Assembly: GCA_009908425.1 (NCBI GenBank) | Contig: JAAAPF010000020.1 | Span: 1 to 35,261, forward strand | Length of the DNA stretch: 35,261 bases | From: Alphaproteobacteria bacterium | GTDB lineage: Bacteria; Pseudomonadota; Alphaproteobacteria; Geminicoccales; Geminicoccaceae | Direction of reading: 5' to 3' | Part shown: positions 15,138-22,553 of the stretch, one piece after another | Position numbering within the stretch: position 1 is the first letter of the stretch | Layout: each line of letters begins with the position of its first letter | Notes under the pieces: model-generated | The model's database searches: none | Told to the model about the DNA's origin: nothing | The model's input: only the letters and a program-made list of their open reading frames with translations | Program-made: the position numbers and the translations under genes

Positions 15138-17546
15138 ATGCCGCAAACCGCCGAGAAACAGGTCTTCCCGGTCCTGCCGCTCCGCGACATCGTCGTTTTC
15201 CCGCACATGATCGTGCCGCTCTTCGTCGGCCGCGAAAAGTCGATCGCGGCGCTCGAAGAGGTGATGAAGGACGACAAGCAGATCCTGCTGGTGGCGCAGA
15301 AAAACGCGTCGCAGGACGAGCCGGGCCGTGACGACATCTACCGTGTCGGTACGCTGGCATCGGTATTACAGCTGTTGAAGCTGCCCGACGGCACCGTGAA
15401 AGTGCTGGTGGAGGGACAATCGCGGGCGCAAGTCCGGACGTTCGTCGACAACCCGCACTTCTTCCAGGTCGCCGCCGAAATTCTGCCCGAGGTGGAAGCT
15501 GAGTCGCGCGAACTCGACGCCATGGCGCGCGCCGTCGTCACCAACTTCGAGCAATACGTCAAGCTCAACAAGAAGGTGCCGCCGGAGGTCTTGGTGTCGC
15601 TGGGCCAGATCGACGACCCGTCGAAGCTGGCGGACACCGTCGCCGCGCATCTCTCCTTGAAGATCGCCGACAAGCAGGAACTGCTCGAGACGGCCTCGCT
15701 GGCGGAGCGGCTGGAGCGCCTCTATGGCTACATGGAGGGCGAAATCAGCGTCCTGCAGGTCGAGAAGCGCATCCGGTCGCGCGTCAAACGCCAGATGGAG
15801 AAGACGCAGCGGGAGTACTATCTGAATGAGCAGATGAAGGCCATTCAGAAGGAACTGGGTGAACTCGACGACGGCAAGGACGAGCTGTCGGAGCTGGAAG
15901 AGCGGGTCCGCAAGACGAAGCTTACCAAAGAAGCACGCGAGAAGTGCCAGCAAGAGCTGAAAAAGCTGCGGTCGATGAGCCCGATGTCGGCCGAGGCCAC
16001 GGTGGTTCGCAACTACCTGGATTGGATGTTGTCGATCCCGTGGAAAAAACGCTCGCGGATCTCAAAGGATCTTAAGAAGGCACAGGCCATCCTCGACGCC
16101 GACCATTACGGTCTCGACAAGATCAAGGAGCGTATCGTCGAGTATCTCGCGGTGCAGCAGCGGGTCGACAAGTCGCGTGGGCCGATCCTGTGCCTGGTCG
16201 GGCCGCCGGGCGTCGGTAAGACCTCGCTCGGCAAGTCGCTGGCGCGGGCGACGGGGCGCAACTTCATTCGGGTGTCGTTGGGTGGCATCCGCGACGAGGC
16301 GGAGATCCGTGGCCACCGCCGCACCTATATCGGCTCGATGCCCGGCAAAATCATCCAGTCGATGAAGAAGGCGAAGACTTCCAACCCGCTGTTCATGATG
16401 GACGAGGTCGACAAGCTGGGCGCGGACTTCCGCGGCGATCCGGCCTCCGCGCTGTTGGAGGTGCTGGACCCGGAGCAGAACGCGAGCTTCGCCGACCACT
16501 ATCTGGAGGTCGAGTATGACCTTTCGGACACGATGTTCGTCTGCACGGCCAACACCTTGCGGATGCCGCAGCCGTTGTTGGACCGGATGGAGATCATCCG
16601 CATCCCGGGCTACACCGAGGACGAGAAGGTCGAGATCGCCAAGCGCCATCTGATCCCGAAGCAGCGCCGGGAGCACGGCCTCAAGGACGAGGAGTTCCAA
16701 CTCTCCGACGAGGCGCTCACCGATCTCATCCGGCACTACACCCGTGAGGCCGGCGTCCGTAATCTCGAGCGCGAGATCGCCAACTTGGCCCGCAAGGTTA
16801 CCAAGACGATCCTCGTCGACGACAAGAAGCAGTTGAAAATCTCGCGGCGCAACCTGGAGAAGTACGCGGGCGTGCGGCGCTACCGCTACGGCGAGGCGGA
16901 GAGCGAGGATATGGTCGGGGTGTCGACCGGTCTGGCTTGGACGGAGGTCGGCGGCGAGTTGCTGACGGTCGAGTCGGTGATGCTGCCGGGCAAGGGCCGG
17001 ATCACCATGACCGGTAAGCTCGGCGACGTGATGCAGGAGTCGGTGCAGGCGGCCAAATCCTATGTGCGTTCGCGCGCCGTCGAACTCGGGATCAGGCCGC
17101 CGACCTTTGACAAGACGGACATCCACGTCCACGTACCGGAAGGCGCGACGCCGAAGGACGGCCCGTCGGCCGGCATCGCCATGGCGACCTCGATCGTCTC
17201 GGTGCTGACCAAGATTCCGGTGCGCCGCGACGTCGCGATGACCGGTGAGATCACGCTGCGCGGGCGCGTGCTGGCCATCGGCGGCTTGAAGGAGAAGCTG
17301 CTGGCGGCGATGCGCGGCGGCCTCAAGACGGTGTTGATCCCGCACGAAAACGAGAAGGATCTCGCCGAGATCCCCGACAACGTGAAGAAGGGGCTACGCA
17401 TCGTGCCGGTGGGCAACATCGACGACGTGTTGCGCGAGGCGCTCGTCCGTCAGCCGGAAGCGATCGAATGGGTCGAAGTCGAACCCGAGGCGATCGCCGC
17501 GACCGACGGCACCGCCACCGAAACCCCGTCGCCGCTGCCGAACTGA
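15138..17546 (+). CDS. lon: Lon (La) ATP-dependent protease
   Basis: This 802-residue protein has the three Lon parts: an N-terminal substrate-binding domain ([20 protein letters not shown]) with a coiled coil around 180-260, an AAA+ domain with Walker A GPPGVGKT (355-362) and FMMDEVDKL, and a C-terminal protease domain. The catalytic dyad is S677 in PKDGPSAG and K720 in GGLKEK, matching S679 and K722 of E. coli. It degrades misfolded and regulatory proteins in the cytoplasm. GAGGAAG precedes the ATG. The gene is followed by a strong terminator and hupB, the usual alphaproteobacterial order. Confidence 0.99.
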   Translation: MPQTAEKQVFPVLPLRDIVVFPHMIVPLFVGREKSIAALEEVMKDDKQILLVAQKNASQDEPGRDDIYRVGTLASVLQLLKLPDGTVKVLVEGQSRAQVRTFVDNPHFFQVAAEILPEVEAESRELDAMARAVVTNFEQYVKLNKKVPPEVLVSLGQIDDPSKLADTVAAHLSLKIADKQELLETASLAERLERLYGYMEGEISVLQVEKRIRSRVKRQMEKTQREYYLNEQMKAIQKELGELDDGKDELSELEERVRKTKLTKEAREKCQQELKKLRSMSPMSAEATVVRNYLDWMLSIPWKKRSRISKDLKKAQAILDADHYGLDKIKERIVEYLAVQQRVDKSRGPILCLVGPPGVGKTSLGKSLARATGRNFIRVSLGGIRDEAEIRGHRRTYIGSMPGKIIQSMKKAKTSNPLFMMDEVDKLGADFRGDPASALLEVLDPEQNASFADHYLEVEYDLSDTMFVCTANTLRMPQPLLDRMEIIRIPGYTEDEKVEIAKRHLIPKQRREHGLKDEEFQLSDEALTDLIRHYTREAGVRNLEREIANLARKVTKTILVDDKKQLKISRRNLEKYAGVRRYRYGEAESEDMVGVSTGLAWTEVGGELLTVESVMLPGKGRITMTGKLGDVMQESVQAAKSYVRSRAVELGIRPPTFDKTDIHVHVPEGATPKDGPSAGIAMATSIVSVLTKIPVRRDVAMTGEITLRGRVLAIGGLKEKLLAAMRGGLKTVLIPHENEKDLAEIPDNVKKGLRIVPVGNIDDVLREALVRQPEAIEWVEVEPEAIAATDGTATETPSPLPN

Positions 17547-17572
17547 GGCACGCGCGCGACTTTTGGATGCAG

Positions 17573-17606
17573 CGCCCGGGCCCCGTGGCCCGGGCGTTTG
17601 CGGTTT
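17573..17606 (+). terminator. Rho-independent terminator after lon
   Basis: A perfect ten-base-pair GC stem, CGCCCGGGCC (17573-17582) with GGCCCGGGCG (17587-17596), closes a CCGT loop and runs directly into TTTGCGGTTTT. It begins 27 bases after the lon stop. Confidence 0.85.
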
Positions 17607-17641
17607 TCCCCGGAAATCCGGGCTTCGCGCGCCGGCGGCGA

Positions 17642-17671
17642 TTGACGTCCGCGAAATCCTATCGTTAGGGT
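17642..17671 (+). promoter_or_regulatory. Possible hupB promoter
   Basis: TTGACG (17642-17647) lies downstream of the lon terminator. A TAGGGT (17666-17671) stands 18 bases further on, and an alternative TATCGT at 17660 is nearer. The -35 is close to consensus and the -10 is uncertain. The predicted transcript would have a leader of about 50 bases before the GTG of hupB. Confidence 0.4.
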
Positions 17672-17724
17672 TCGTCTCGTCAGGCGGCAGTCGCCGCACG
17701 CGAGGCAACCTCGGGGAGTTCGCG

Positions 17725-18000
17725 GTGAACAAGAACGATCTCGTGGCCAAAGTCGCCGGTCACAGCGGCCTTTCCAAGCAGGATGCGACGAAGGCCGTCG
17801 ATTCCGTCCTGGAGTGCATCACGGATGCGCTCAAGGACGGTGACGAGGTTCGTCTCGTCGGCTTCGGCACGTTCGCGGTGACCGAACGGGAAGCCACCAC
17901 CGGGCGCAATCCGCGCACCGGCGAGAGCATCGACATTCCGGCATCGAAGTCGCCCAAGTTCCGGCCCGGCAAACAGTTGAAGGACACCTTGAACGGCTGA
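17725..18000 (+). CDS. hupB: HU-family DNA-binding protein
   Basis: This 91-residue histone-like protein bends and compacts DNA as a dimer. Family marks are MNKNDLVAKVAGHSGLSKQD, the body motif VGFGTFAVTEREATTGRNPRTGE and the C-terminal FRPGKQLKDTLNG. The Pro in the DNA-inserting arm is present as IPASKSPKFRPGK. The GTG at 17725 with GGGGAG seven bases before it gives the exact family N-terminus, so the open frame upstream to 17563 is not coding. It follows lon after a terminator and is transcribed separately. IHF is excluded by the sequence of the arm and the lon neighbour. Confidence 0.98.
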   Translation: MNKNDLVAKVAGHSGLSKQDATKAVDSVLECITDALKDGDEVRLVGFGTFAVTEREATTGRNPRTGESIDIPASKSPKFRPGKQLKDTLNG

Positions 18001-18006
18001 ACCGGG

Positions 18007-18040
18007 CGGCGCGGGCCGGCGCATCGCACCGGCGGCGCCG
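18007..18040 (+). terminator. GC hairpin after hupB, possible terminator
   Basis: CGGCGC (18007-18012) and CCGG (18016-18019) pair with CCGG (18029-18032) and GCGCCG (18035-18040), leaving a small internal loop and a nine-base apical loop. No T-run follows, so it may act only with Rho. It separates hupB from the convergent tRNA-Val. Confidence 0.35.
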
Positions 18041-18051
18041 CGGGGTGGTGG

Positions 18052-18126
18052 TGGTGCGGGCGGAAGGGTTCGAACCTCCGACACCGGCGGTGTAAACGCC
18101 GTGCTCTACCGCTGAGCTACGCCCGC
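18052..18126 (-). tRNA. tRNA-Val (anticodon UAC)
   Basis: Read on the minus strand, the acceptor stem GCGGGCG pairs with CGCCCGC, followed by discriminator A and an encoded CCA (18052-18054). The D-arm is GCTCAGCGGTAGAGC and the T-arm is GGAGGTTCGAACCCTTC. The anticodon stem CGGCG/CGCCG closes the loop TTTACAC, giving anticodon TAC. Valine is the amino acid for GUA codons. It stands convergent to hupB. Confidence 0.96.
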
Positions 18127-18181
18127 GCGGGGCTCCCTGTTACGCCGTCGCCGGGGCCGGCTCAAGCCCCGGCCGCGGCGC

Positions 18182-18210
18182 TTGACAGGATCACCGCCAC
18201 TTCGTACGTA
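18182..18210 (+). promoter_or_regulatory. Promoter of tRNA-Asp
   Basis: A perfect TTGACA (18182-18187) is followed after 17 bases by TACGTA (18205-18210). The tRNA starts 14 bases later, the expected distance for a stable-RNA promoter. Confidence 0.55.
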
Positions 18211-18224
18211 CGCGGCGTTTCCAT

Positions 18225-18301
18225 GGGGGTGTAGCTCAGTCGGTTAGAGCGCTGGCCTGTCACGCCAGAGGCCGCGGGTTCGAGTCCCGTCACTCCCGCC
18301 A
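18225..18301 (+). tRNA. tRNA-Asp (anticodon GUC)
   Basis: The acceptor stem GGGGGTG pairs with CACTCCC (one G-T pair), followed by G and an encoded CCA (18299-18301). The D-arm is GCTCAGTCGGTTAGAGC and the T-loop is GTTCGAGTC. The anticodon stem CTGGC/GCCAG closes the loop CTGTCAC, giving anticodon GTC. A lipid-kinase gene follows on the same strand. Confidence 0.97.
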
Positions 18302-18450
18302 CCCGCCGTCCACGATGCGCGCGAGCGAGCGAGCGCGGCGCCGGATACGGTGGCGGCCGCATCGCCCGGACCACGGCGTCGGGAGAGCCGCACACGACCT
18401 CCCGCCTGCTTCTCCTCCGTAACCCGGGTGCCCGGCGCGGCGACGGCGAC

Positions 18451-19269
18451 TTGGATGCCGTGCGCGCGCGCTTCGACGCGGCGGCGGTCGAACGGCACGA
18501 GGTCGCCCCGGCCGGGCGCGAGGACGTCGCCGCCGCCATCCTCGCCCATCGCGGGGATGTCGACGCGGTCGTGGTCGCCGGCGGGGACGGCAGCCTCAAC
18601 GCCGCCGCTCCGGGTCTCGTCGCGGCCGAACTCCCCCTCGGCATCATCCCCCTCGGCACGGCCAACGACCTCGCCCGGACGCTCGCCATCCCGAGCGACC
18701 CCGCCGCGGCGGCCGACGTCGTCCTCGCGGGGCGGACCCGCGCGCTCGACCTCGGCAGCGTCAACGGCCGGCCCTTCTTCAACGTCGCCAGCATCGGGCT
18801 CAGCGCCGAACTCGCCCGGACGCTGACGACGGCCGAGAAGCGGCGCTGGGGCCGGCTCGGCTACGCCACCGCCGGCCTGCGGGTGCTCGCCCGGGCGCGG
18901 CCGTTCCACGCCCGCATCACCCACGCCGGCGTCACCGACGAGGTGCACACCTTGCAGATCGCCGTCGGCAACGGCCGCCATTACGGCGGTGGCAACGTCG
19001 TGGCCCGCGATGCCGCCGTCGACGACGGCCGGCTCGACCTCTACTCGCTCGAGTTCGGCAGCGTATGGCGGCTGGCGCTGATGCTGAACGCCTTTCGCCG
19101 GGGCGCCCACGGTGCCGCGCGCGAGGTCCGCACCCTCACCGGCACCGCCTTCGAGGTCACCACCCGCCGCCCGCGCTCGGTCAACGCCGACGGCGAGCTC
19201 ATCACCAAGACCCCCGCCCATTTCCGCGTCCACCCCGCGACGCTCAGGGTGTTCGTCCCGCCGGGGTGA
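18451..19269 (+). CDS. Diacylglycerol/sphingosine-kinase-like lipid kinase
   Basis: This protein of at least 272 residues has the DAGK catalytic fold of the YegS/BmrU/DagK group, which phosphorylates a lipid hydroxyl using ATP. Motifs seen are VVVAGGDGSLNAA (the GGDGT-type nucleotide loop, here with Ser), GIIPLGTANDLARTL, FFNVASIGLSAELAR, VGNGRHYGGGNVVARDAAVDDGRLDLY and SVNADGEL. The TTG at 18451 is the first standard start in frame. The family N-terminus (LLLLRNPGARRGDGDL) lies just upstream in the same frame from about 18406, with no ATG, GTG or TTG, so a CTG start at 18406 is likely. It ends five bases from the convergent cbiX stop. The substrate cannot be told from sequence. Confidence 0.85.
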   Translation: MDAVRARFDAAAVERHEVAPAGREDVAAAILAHRGDVDAVVVAGGDGSLNAAAPGLVAAELPLGIIPLGTANDLARTLAIPSDPAAAADVVLAGRTRALDLGSVNGRPFFNVASIGLSAELARTLTTAEKRRWGRLGYATAGLRVLARARPFHARITHAGVTDEVHTLQIAVGNGRHYGGGNVVARDAAVDDGRLDLYSLEFGSVWRLALMLNAFRRGAHGAAREVRTLTGTAFEVTTRRPRSVNADGELITKTPAHFRVHPATLRVFVPPG

Positions 19270-19274
19270 GGGCC

Positions 19275-20372
19275 TCAGTCCGATCCCGCCTTCTTGAGCA
19301 CGCTTTTGGGGCCCAGCGGATGGTCGGCGTGGGGGTAGGGGGCGTGGTGGTGATGGGGATGGCCGTCGCCGTGCCCGTGGTCGTGGTCGTGATGATGCTG
19401 TTGGTGGTCGTGGTCGGCCGTGACCCGGCAGGCGCCGGTGCAGAAGTCGTCGCACAAGGGGCAGTCGGCGACGTTGGAGCCCGGCGCCGAGGCGCCCTGA
19501 CCCTCGACGTGGTGGTGGTGGCTCGCCTGCGGCGCGCCGAGGTCGTGCTCGAAGCCGAGGACCTGCGCGCGGTACTTGCACATCGCGCAGTTCATGACGT
19601 TCTGACCCTCGAGGATCTCGATGACCCGCTCGGCGAAGGTGTCGACCACGAGCGGATGGTCGTTGAGGTAGCCCGCCTTGACGAACTGGATCTCGGGATT
19701 GGCGGCGGCGACGCGGTCGGTGAAGCCGTAGATCCGATCGATCAGGATGCCGGTGAACAGGAAATAGGGAAAGACGACGACCCGCTTGTAGCCGAGCCGG
19801 GCGACGTGCTCGAGGCAGGGCTCGACCAGGGGAAAGGTCACGCCCGAGAAGCCGGTTTCGCACCAGCCGAAGCCCATGCCCTCCCACAGCATGCGCGCGA
19901 TCTTGGCGACGTTGGAATTGGCGTCGGGATCGGAGGCGCCGCGGCCGATCACGACGAGGCAGACCTCGTGGTTGGGGAGCTCGCCGTGCTCGGCGTCGGC
20001 GCGGTCGAGCGCTTGCTGGACGCGATCGGCGGCCGCCTTGATCATCTTGGGATCGACCCCGAGCTCGCGGCCGTAGTCGACCTTGAGGCCGTGCTCGGCT
20101 TGGTAGGTGTTGAGGACCGAGGGGATGTCGTTCTTGGCGTGGCCGGCGGCGAACAGCATCCCGGGGACGGCGAGGATGCGCTCGGCACCGGCCTCGCGCA
20201 GGCGGTCGAGGCCGACGCGCAGCACCGGGTCGGCGAACTCGAGATAGCCGTGCTGGACGGGCCAGTCCGGAAAGCGTTCGCGTAAGCGGTCGGCGACCAC
20301 CGCGAACTCGCGCACCGCGGCCTCGGACCGCGAGCCGTGGCCGCACAGCATCACGCCCATCGGTTGGTCCAT
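19275..20372 (-). CDS. cbiX: Sirohydrochlorin cobaltochelatase CbiX, long form with metal-rich tail
   Basis: This 365-residue chelatase puts cobalt into sirohydrochlorin in cobalamin synthesis. It has two tandem CbiX/class II chelatase half-domains. The first carries the metal histidines H12 (GHGSR) and H78 (GHAKND). The second half includes GRGASDPDAN, FSGVTFPLVEP and VVVFPYFLFTGILIDRI. After the core come MNCAMC (C262, C265), the MXCXXC motif that carries a Fe-S cluster in Bacillus megaterium CbiX, then a His-rich stretch, a second Cys group (C304, C307, C311, C315) and a tail with about 15 more His. No cobalamin riboswitch is visible in the 109 bases upstream, and no other cob/cbi gene is adjacent. 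Confidence 0.93.
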   Translation of the reverse strand: MDQPMGVMLCGHGSRSEAAVREFAVVADRLRERFPDWPVQHGYLEFADPVLRVGLDRLREAGAERILAVPGMLFAAGHAKNDIPSVLNTYQAEHGLKVDYGRELGVDPKMIKAAADRVQQALDRADAEHGELPNHEVCLVVIGRGASDPDANSNVAKIARMLWEGMGFGWCETGFSGVTFPLVEPCLEHVARLGYKRVVVFPYFLFTGILIDRIYGFTDRVAAANPEIQFVKAGYLNDHPLVVDTFAERVIEILEGQNVMNCAMCKYRAQVLGFEHDLGAPQASHHHHVEGQGASAPGSNVADCPLCDDFCTGACRVTADHDHQQHHHDHDHGHGDGHPHHHHAPYPHADHPLGPKSVLKKAGSD

Positions 20373-20481
20373 CAGATCCTCCCCTTCGGCTGCGCCCGCG
20401 AGGCTGCAGCCACCGCGGCGGCGCGCAAGAGGCGGATCGGCGCAGGCGGCCAGGGCGCGACCGGCGGCGCCGCGGCGCGTC

Positions 20482-21384
20482 TCAAGCGTTCTCGGAGACC
20501 AGCGTCTCCGGTTCGTCGACGATGCGGCGCCGCAGGTTGGCGCGGGTTTCCGATTCCGGCAGGGGCCGGAACGTCGACAGCCCGTCCTGGACCCGGGTCT
20601 CGATCACGTTGAACACGGTGTCGAAATCGACGTCGGTGCGATCCTCCGCGAAGGCGTAGACCAGCGAGAGGTCGCACAGCGAATTGACCAACCGCGGCAG
20701 CCCCCGCGCGAAATAATGCACGGTGGCGAGCGCCACCGAGTCGAAAACGTCGGGGTCACCGCCGGCCGTCTCGAGCCGGTGGCGGACGTAGGAGGCGGTG
20801 TCCTCGCGGTCCAACGGCTTGAGATGATAGTCGATGGAGATGCGCTGAACGAACTGTCGCAGCGAGTTGTTGCCGAGCAACTGGCGCAGCTCGGGCTGAC
20901 CGACCAGGATCAACTGGAGCAGGTGATCCGATTCGGCGTTGATGTTGGAGAGCATGCGCAGCTGTTCGAGCGCCTCGCGCCCCAGGTTCTGCGCCTCGTC
21001 GACGATCAGAACGACCCGCTGACCGTGGGCGTAGCGCTCGATCAGAAAGTCGGTGAAGATCTGATGCTGGGTGACCGCGTCCTTGTCGGTGTAGTCGAGG
21101 TCGAACGCCAGCATGATCCACTTCATCAACTCGCCGAAGGAGCTGTGCGTGTTGGTGACCAAGCCGATCAGCACGTGGTTGTCGACGGAACGCAGGAGGT
21201 GGCGGAGGAGCGTGGTCTTGCCGGTGCCGACCTCGCCGGTGAGGACGACGTAGCCGGTCTGTTCGGCCAGGCCGTATTCCAGCATGTGCATCGCCATCGC
21301 GTGCGTGCGACCGGCGTAGAGGAAACGCGGGTCGGGCAGCAGCGAAAACGGCTTCTCGTGCAAGCCGAAGTGGGCTTCGTACAC
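20482..21384 (-). CDS. ExeA-like AAA ATPase of exopolysaccharide/exosortase-locus type
   Basis: This 300-residue ATPase opens with MYEAHFGLHEKPFSLLPDPR, close to the ATPase common in PEP-CTERM/XrtA exopolysaccharide loci and to GspA/ExeA. Walker A is GEVGTGKT (50-57) and Walker B is VVLIVDEAQN (124-133). Sensor-like GQPELRQLL, the arginine block VQRISIDYHLKPL and RGLPRLVNSLCDLSL are further AAA/ExeA marks. There is no C-terminal membrane segment or peptidoglycan-binding domain, unlike ExeA proper. It lies 32 bases downstream of the tyrosine autokinase gene on the same strand, which supports a polysaccharide role. The exact function in these loci is not known. Confidence 0.88.
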   Translation of the reverse strand: MYEAHFGLHEKPFSLLPDPRFLYAGRTHAMAMHMLEYGLAEQTGYVVLTGEVGTGKTTLLRHLLRSVDNHVLIGLVTNTHSSFGELMKWIMLAFDLDYTDKDAVTQHQIFTDFLIERYAHGQRVVLIVDEAQNLGREALEQLRMLSNINAESDHLLQLILVGQPELRQLLGNNSLRQFVQRISIDYHLKPLDREDTASYVRHRLETAGGDPDVFDSVALATVHYFARGLPRLVNSLCDLSLVYAFAEDRTDVDFDTVFNVIETRVQDGLSTFRPLPESETRANLRRRIVDEPETLVSENA

Positions 21385-21416
21385 GGTGGCGCTCCTCGAC
21401 GAACGACGATGGCGGC

Positions 21417-22253
21417 TCAGCGGTAACCGTAGTAGGTACTGCCTTCACTCTCGACGACCCGGTTGAGCACGCTGCCGAGATATTTGGCCTCGTCGAGATA
21501 TTCGGCGCTGCGTTCGACGTCGTCGCGACTGGTCCGTCCCTGCTCGACCACCAGCAGACAGCCGTCGACATAGCCTTGCACCACGAGCGGCTCGTCGGTC
21601 AGCAACAACGGGGGGCAGTCGATCACCAGCTTGGCGGACGGCACGCCGTTGGCGAGGTTCTGGATCAGCGTCCGCGCCGCTTGCGAGGCCACGATCTCGG
21701 AGGCGTGCTCGCTCTTGCGGGCCTGCGGCAGGACGTAGAGTTGGCTGTCGGCGATGCGGACCAGGACCTCTTCGACGGTCGCACGCCCCTCGATGACGTC
21801 GGTGAGCGAGACCTCGGGCTCAAGGCCGAAGGTGCGGTGAACGCTCGGGCGGCGGAAGTCCATGTCCAACAGGAAGGTCGGCGCCGCGGTCTGATGGGCG
21901 ATGCCGAAGGCCAGGTTGCACGCCACCAGCGTCTTGCCCTCGCCGTCGCGCGCGCTCACGACCATCAGGCTCCGCCCGCCCAGCGTCTGCAGTCGCAGCA
22001 TCGCCTGGGTGCGCAGTTTGCGGAAGACGTCGCTGCGGACGTCGTCGGTCGCACCCGCGAGAATCCGGTTCTCGCGCAGATGCTGCGTCGAGGGCTCGAA
22101 CACGCGTGCTTGTTGCAGGGCGGCGGCGAGACCGCCGCTAGCCCCCGCCGTGTTCGCCGACGGCCGGCTCGGCCTCGCCGGGGCGTCGACTTGGCCGCCC
22201 AGGCTGGCGCGCTGCTGGCGCGCGCGTTCGACGGCTTGCTGAATTTTTTCCAC
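21417..22253 (-). CDS. CpsD/CapB-family tyrosine autokinase
   Basis: This 278-residue cytoplasmic BY-kinase starts MEKIQQAVERARQQRA, as in exosortase-locus tyrosine kinases. Walker A is SARDGEGKT (100-108), Walker A' is FLLDMDFRRP (127-136) and Walker B is LVIDCPP (209-215). The C-terminus is STYYGYR with three Tyr (274, 275, 277), the likely autophosphorylation cluster. There is no Wzz membrane domain, so a separate chain-length protein must exist elsewhere. The GTG at 22253 is chosen because AGGAG stands seven bases before it and it gives the family N-terminus; the open frame upstream has no family likeness. It probably controls export or length of a polysaccharide. Confidence 0.9.
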   Translation of the reverse strand: MEKIQQAVERARQQRASLGGQVDAPARPSRPSANTAGASGGLAAALQQARVFEPSTQHLRENRILAGATDDVRSDVFRKLRTQAMLRLQTLGGRSLMVVSARDGEGKTLVACNLAFGIAHQTAAPTFLLDMDFRRPSVHRTFGLEPEVSLTDVIEGRATVEEVLVRIADSQLYVLPQARKSEHASEIVASQAARTLIQNLANGVPSAKLVIDCPPLLLTDEPLVVQGYVDGCLLVVEQGRTSRDDVERSAEYLDEAKYLGSVLNRVVESEGSTYYGYR

Positions 22254-22553
22254 CGCGTCACTCCTGGCGCGTCGGGCCTCCACCTGGTCTCGGCGCCGCC
22301 GCGTCCTGCGATCGCCAACCCGTTCCACGTCCGCCCGCCGCCGCGGCGCCCGGGTGTACCGAGGGCCCGGGGCGCCGACGCGACGAAGCAATGCACCGCA
22401 ACAATGGTGCATGAGCCCTATGTTGCTGCGCAAGTGTTCGTTTTTTCTTCGCGCTTTGGCAACCCGCTCCGCCCCACAGGCTCATCGGTGTACGCCGATG
22501 GTTTCGAATGGCGGCCGGAGGTTCCTGTGATGCGGGCCGGCGGTGTCGCGAAT
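22254..22553. other. 300-base intergenic region with two hairpins
   Basis: No credible gene is seen between the kinase and the CoA-transferase, both read leftward. ATGCACC (22391-22397) and GGTGCAT (22406-22412) form a perfect seven-base stem with an eight-base loop. CATCGG and CCGATG (near 22484-22501) form a six-base stem. A T-rich run (GTTTTTTC, near 22440) is unusual for this GC-rich DNA. The region probably holds the end of the CoA-transferase transcript and the promoter and leader of the kinase gene. Confidence 0.5.

Noticed and set aside
18052-18301. tRNA pair as an integration site with an island beside it
   Set aside because: No integrase, no repeat of a tRNA 3' end and no composition change are seen on either side; the flanking genes are core genes.
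19325-19530. Tandem GTGGTG/GTCGTG-like repeats that could suggest a satellite or CRISPR-like array
   Set aside because: They are the codons of the His- and Asp-rich tail of CbiX read on the minus strand. There are no unique spacers or regular repeat length.
20373-20481. Possible cobalamin riboswitch before cbiX
   Set aside because: The gap is only 109 bases, about half the size of a full cobalamin riboswitch, and I see no B12-box-like sequence on the minus strand.
22254-22433. N-terminal extension of the tyrosine kinase to 22433
   Set aside because: The extension has no family likeness. GTG 22253 has an AGGAG at correct spacing and gives the expected MEKIQ-type N-terminus.
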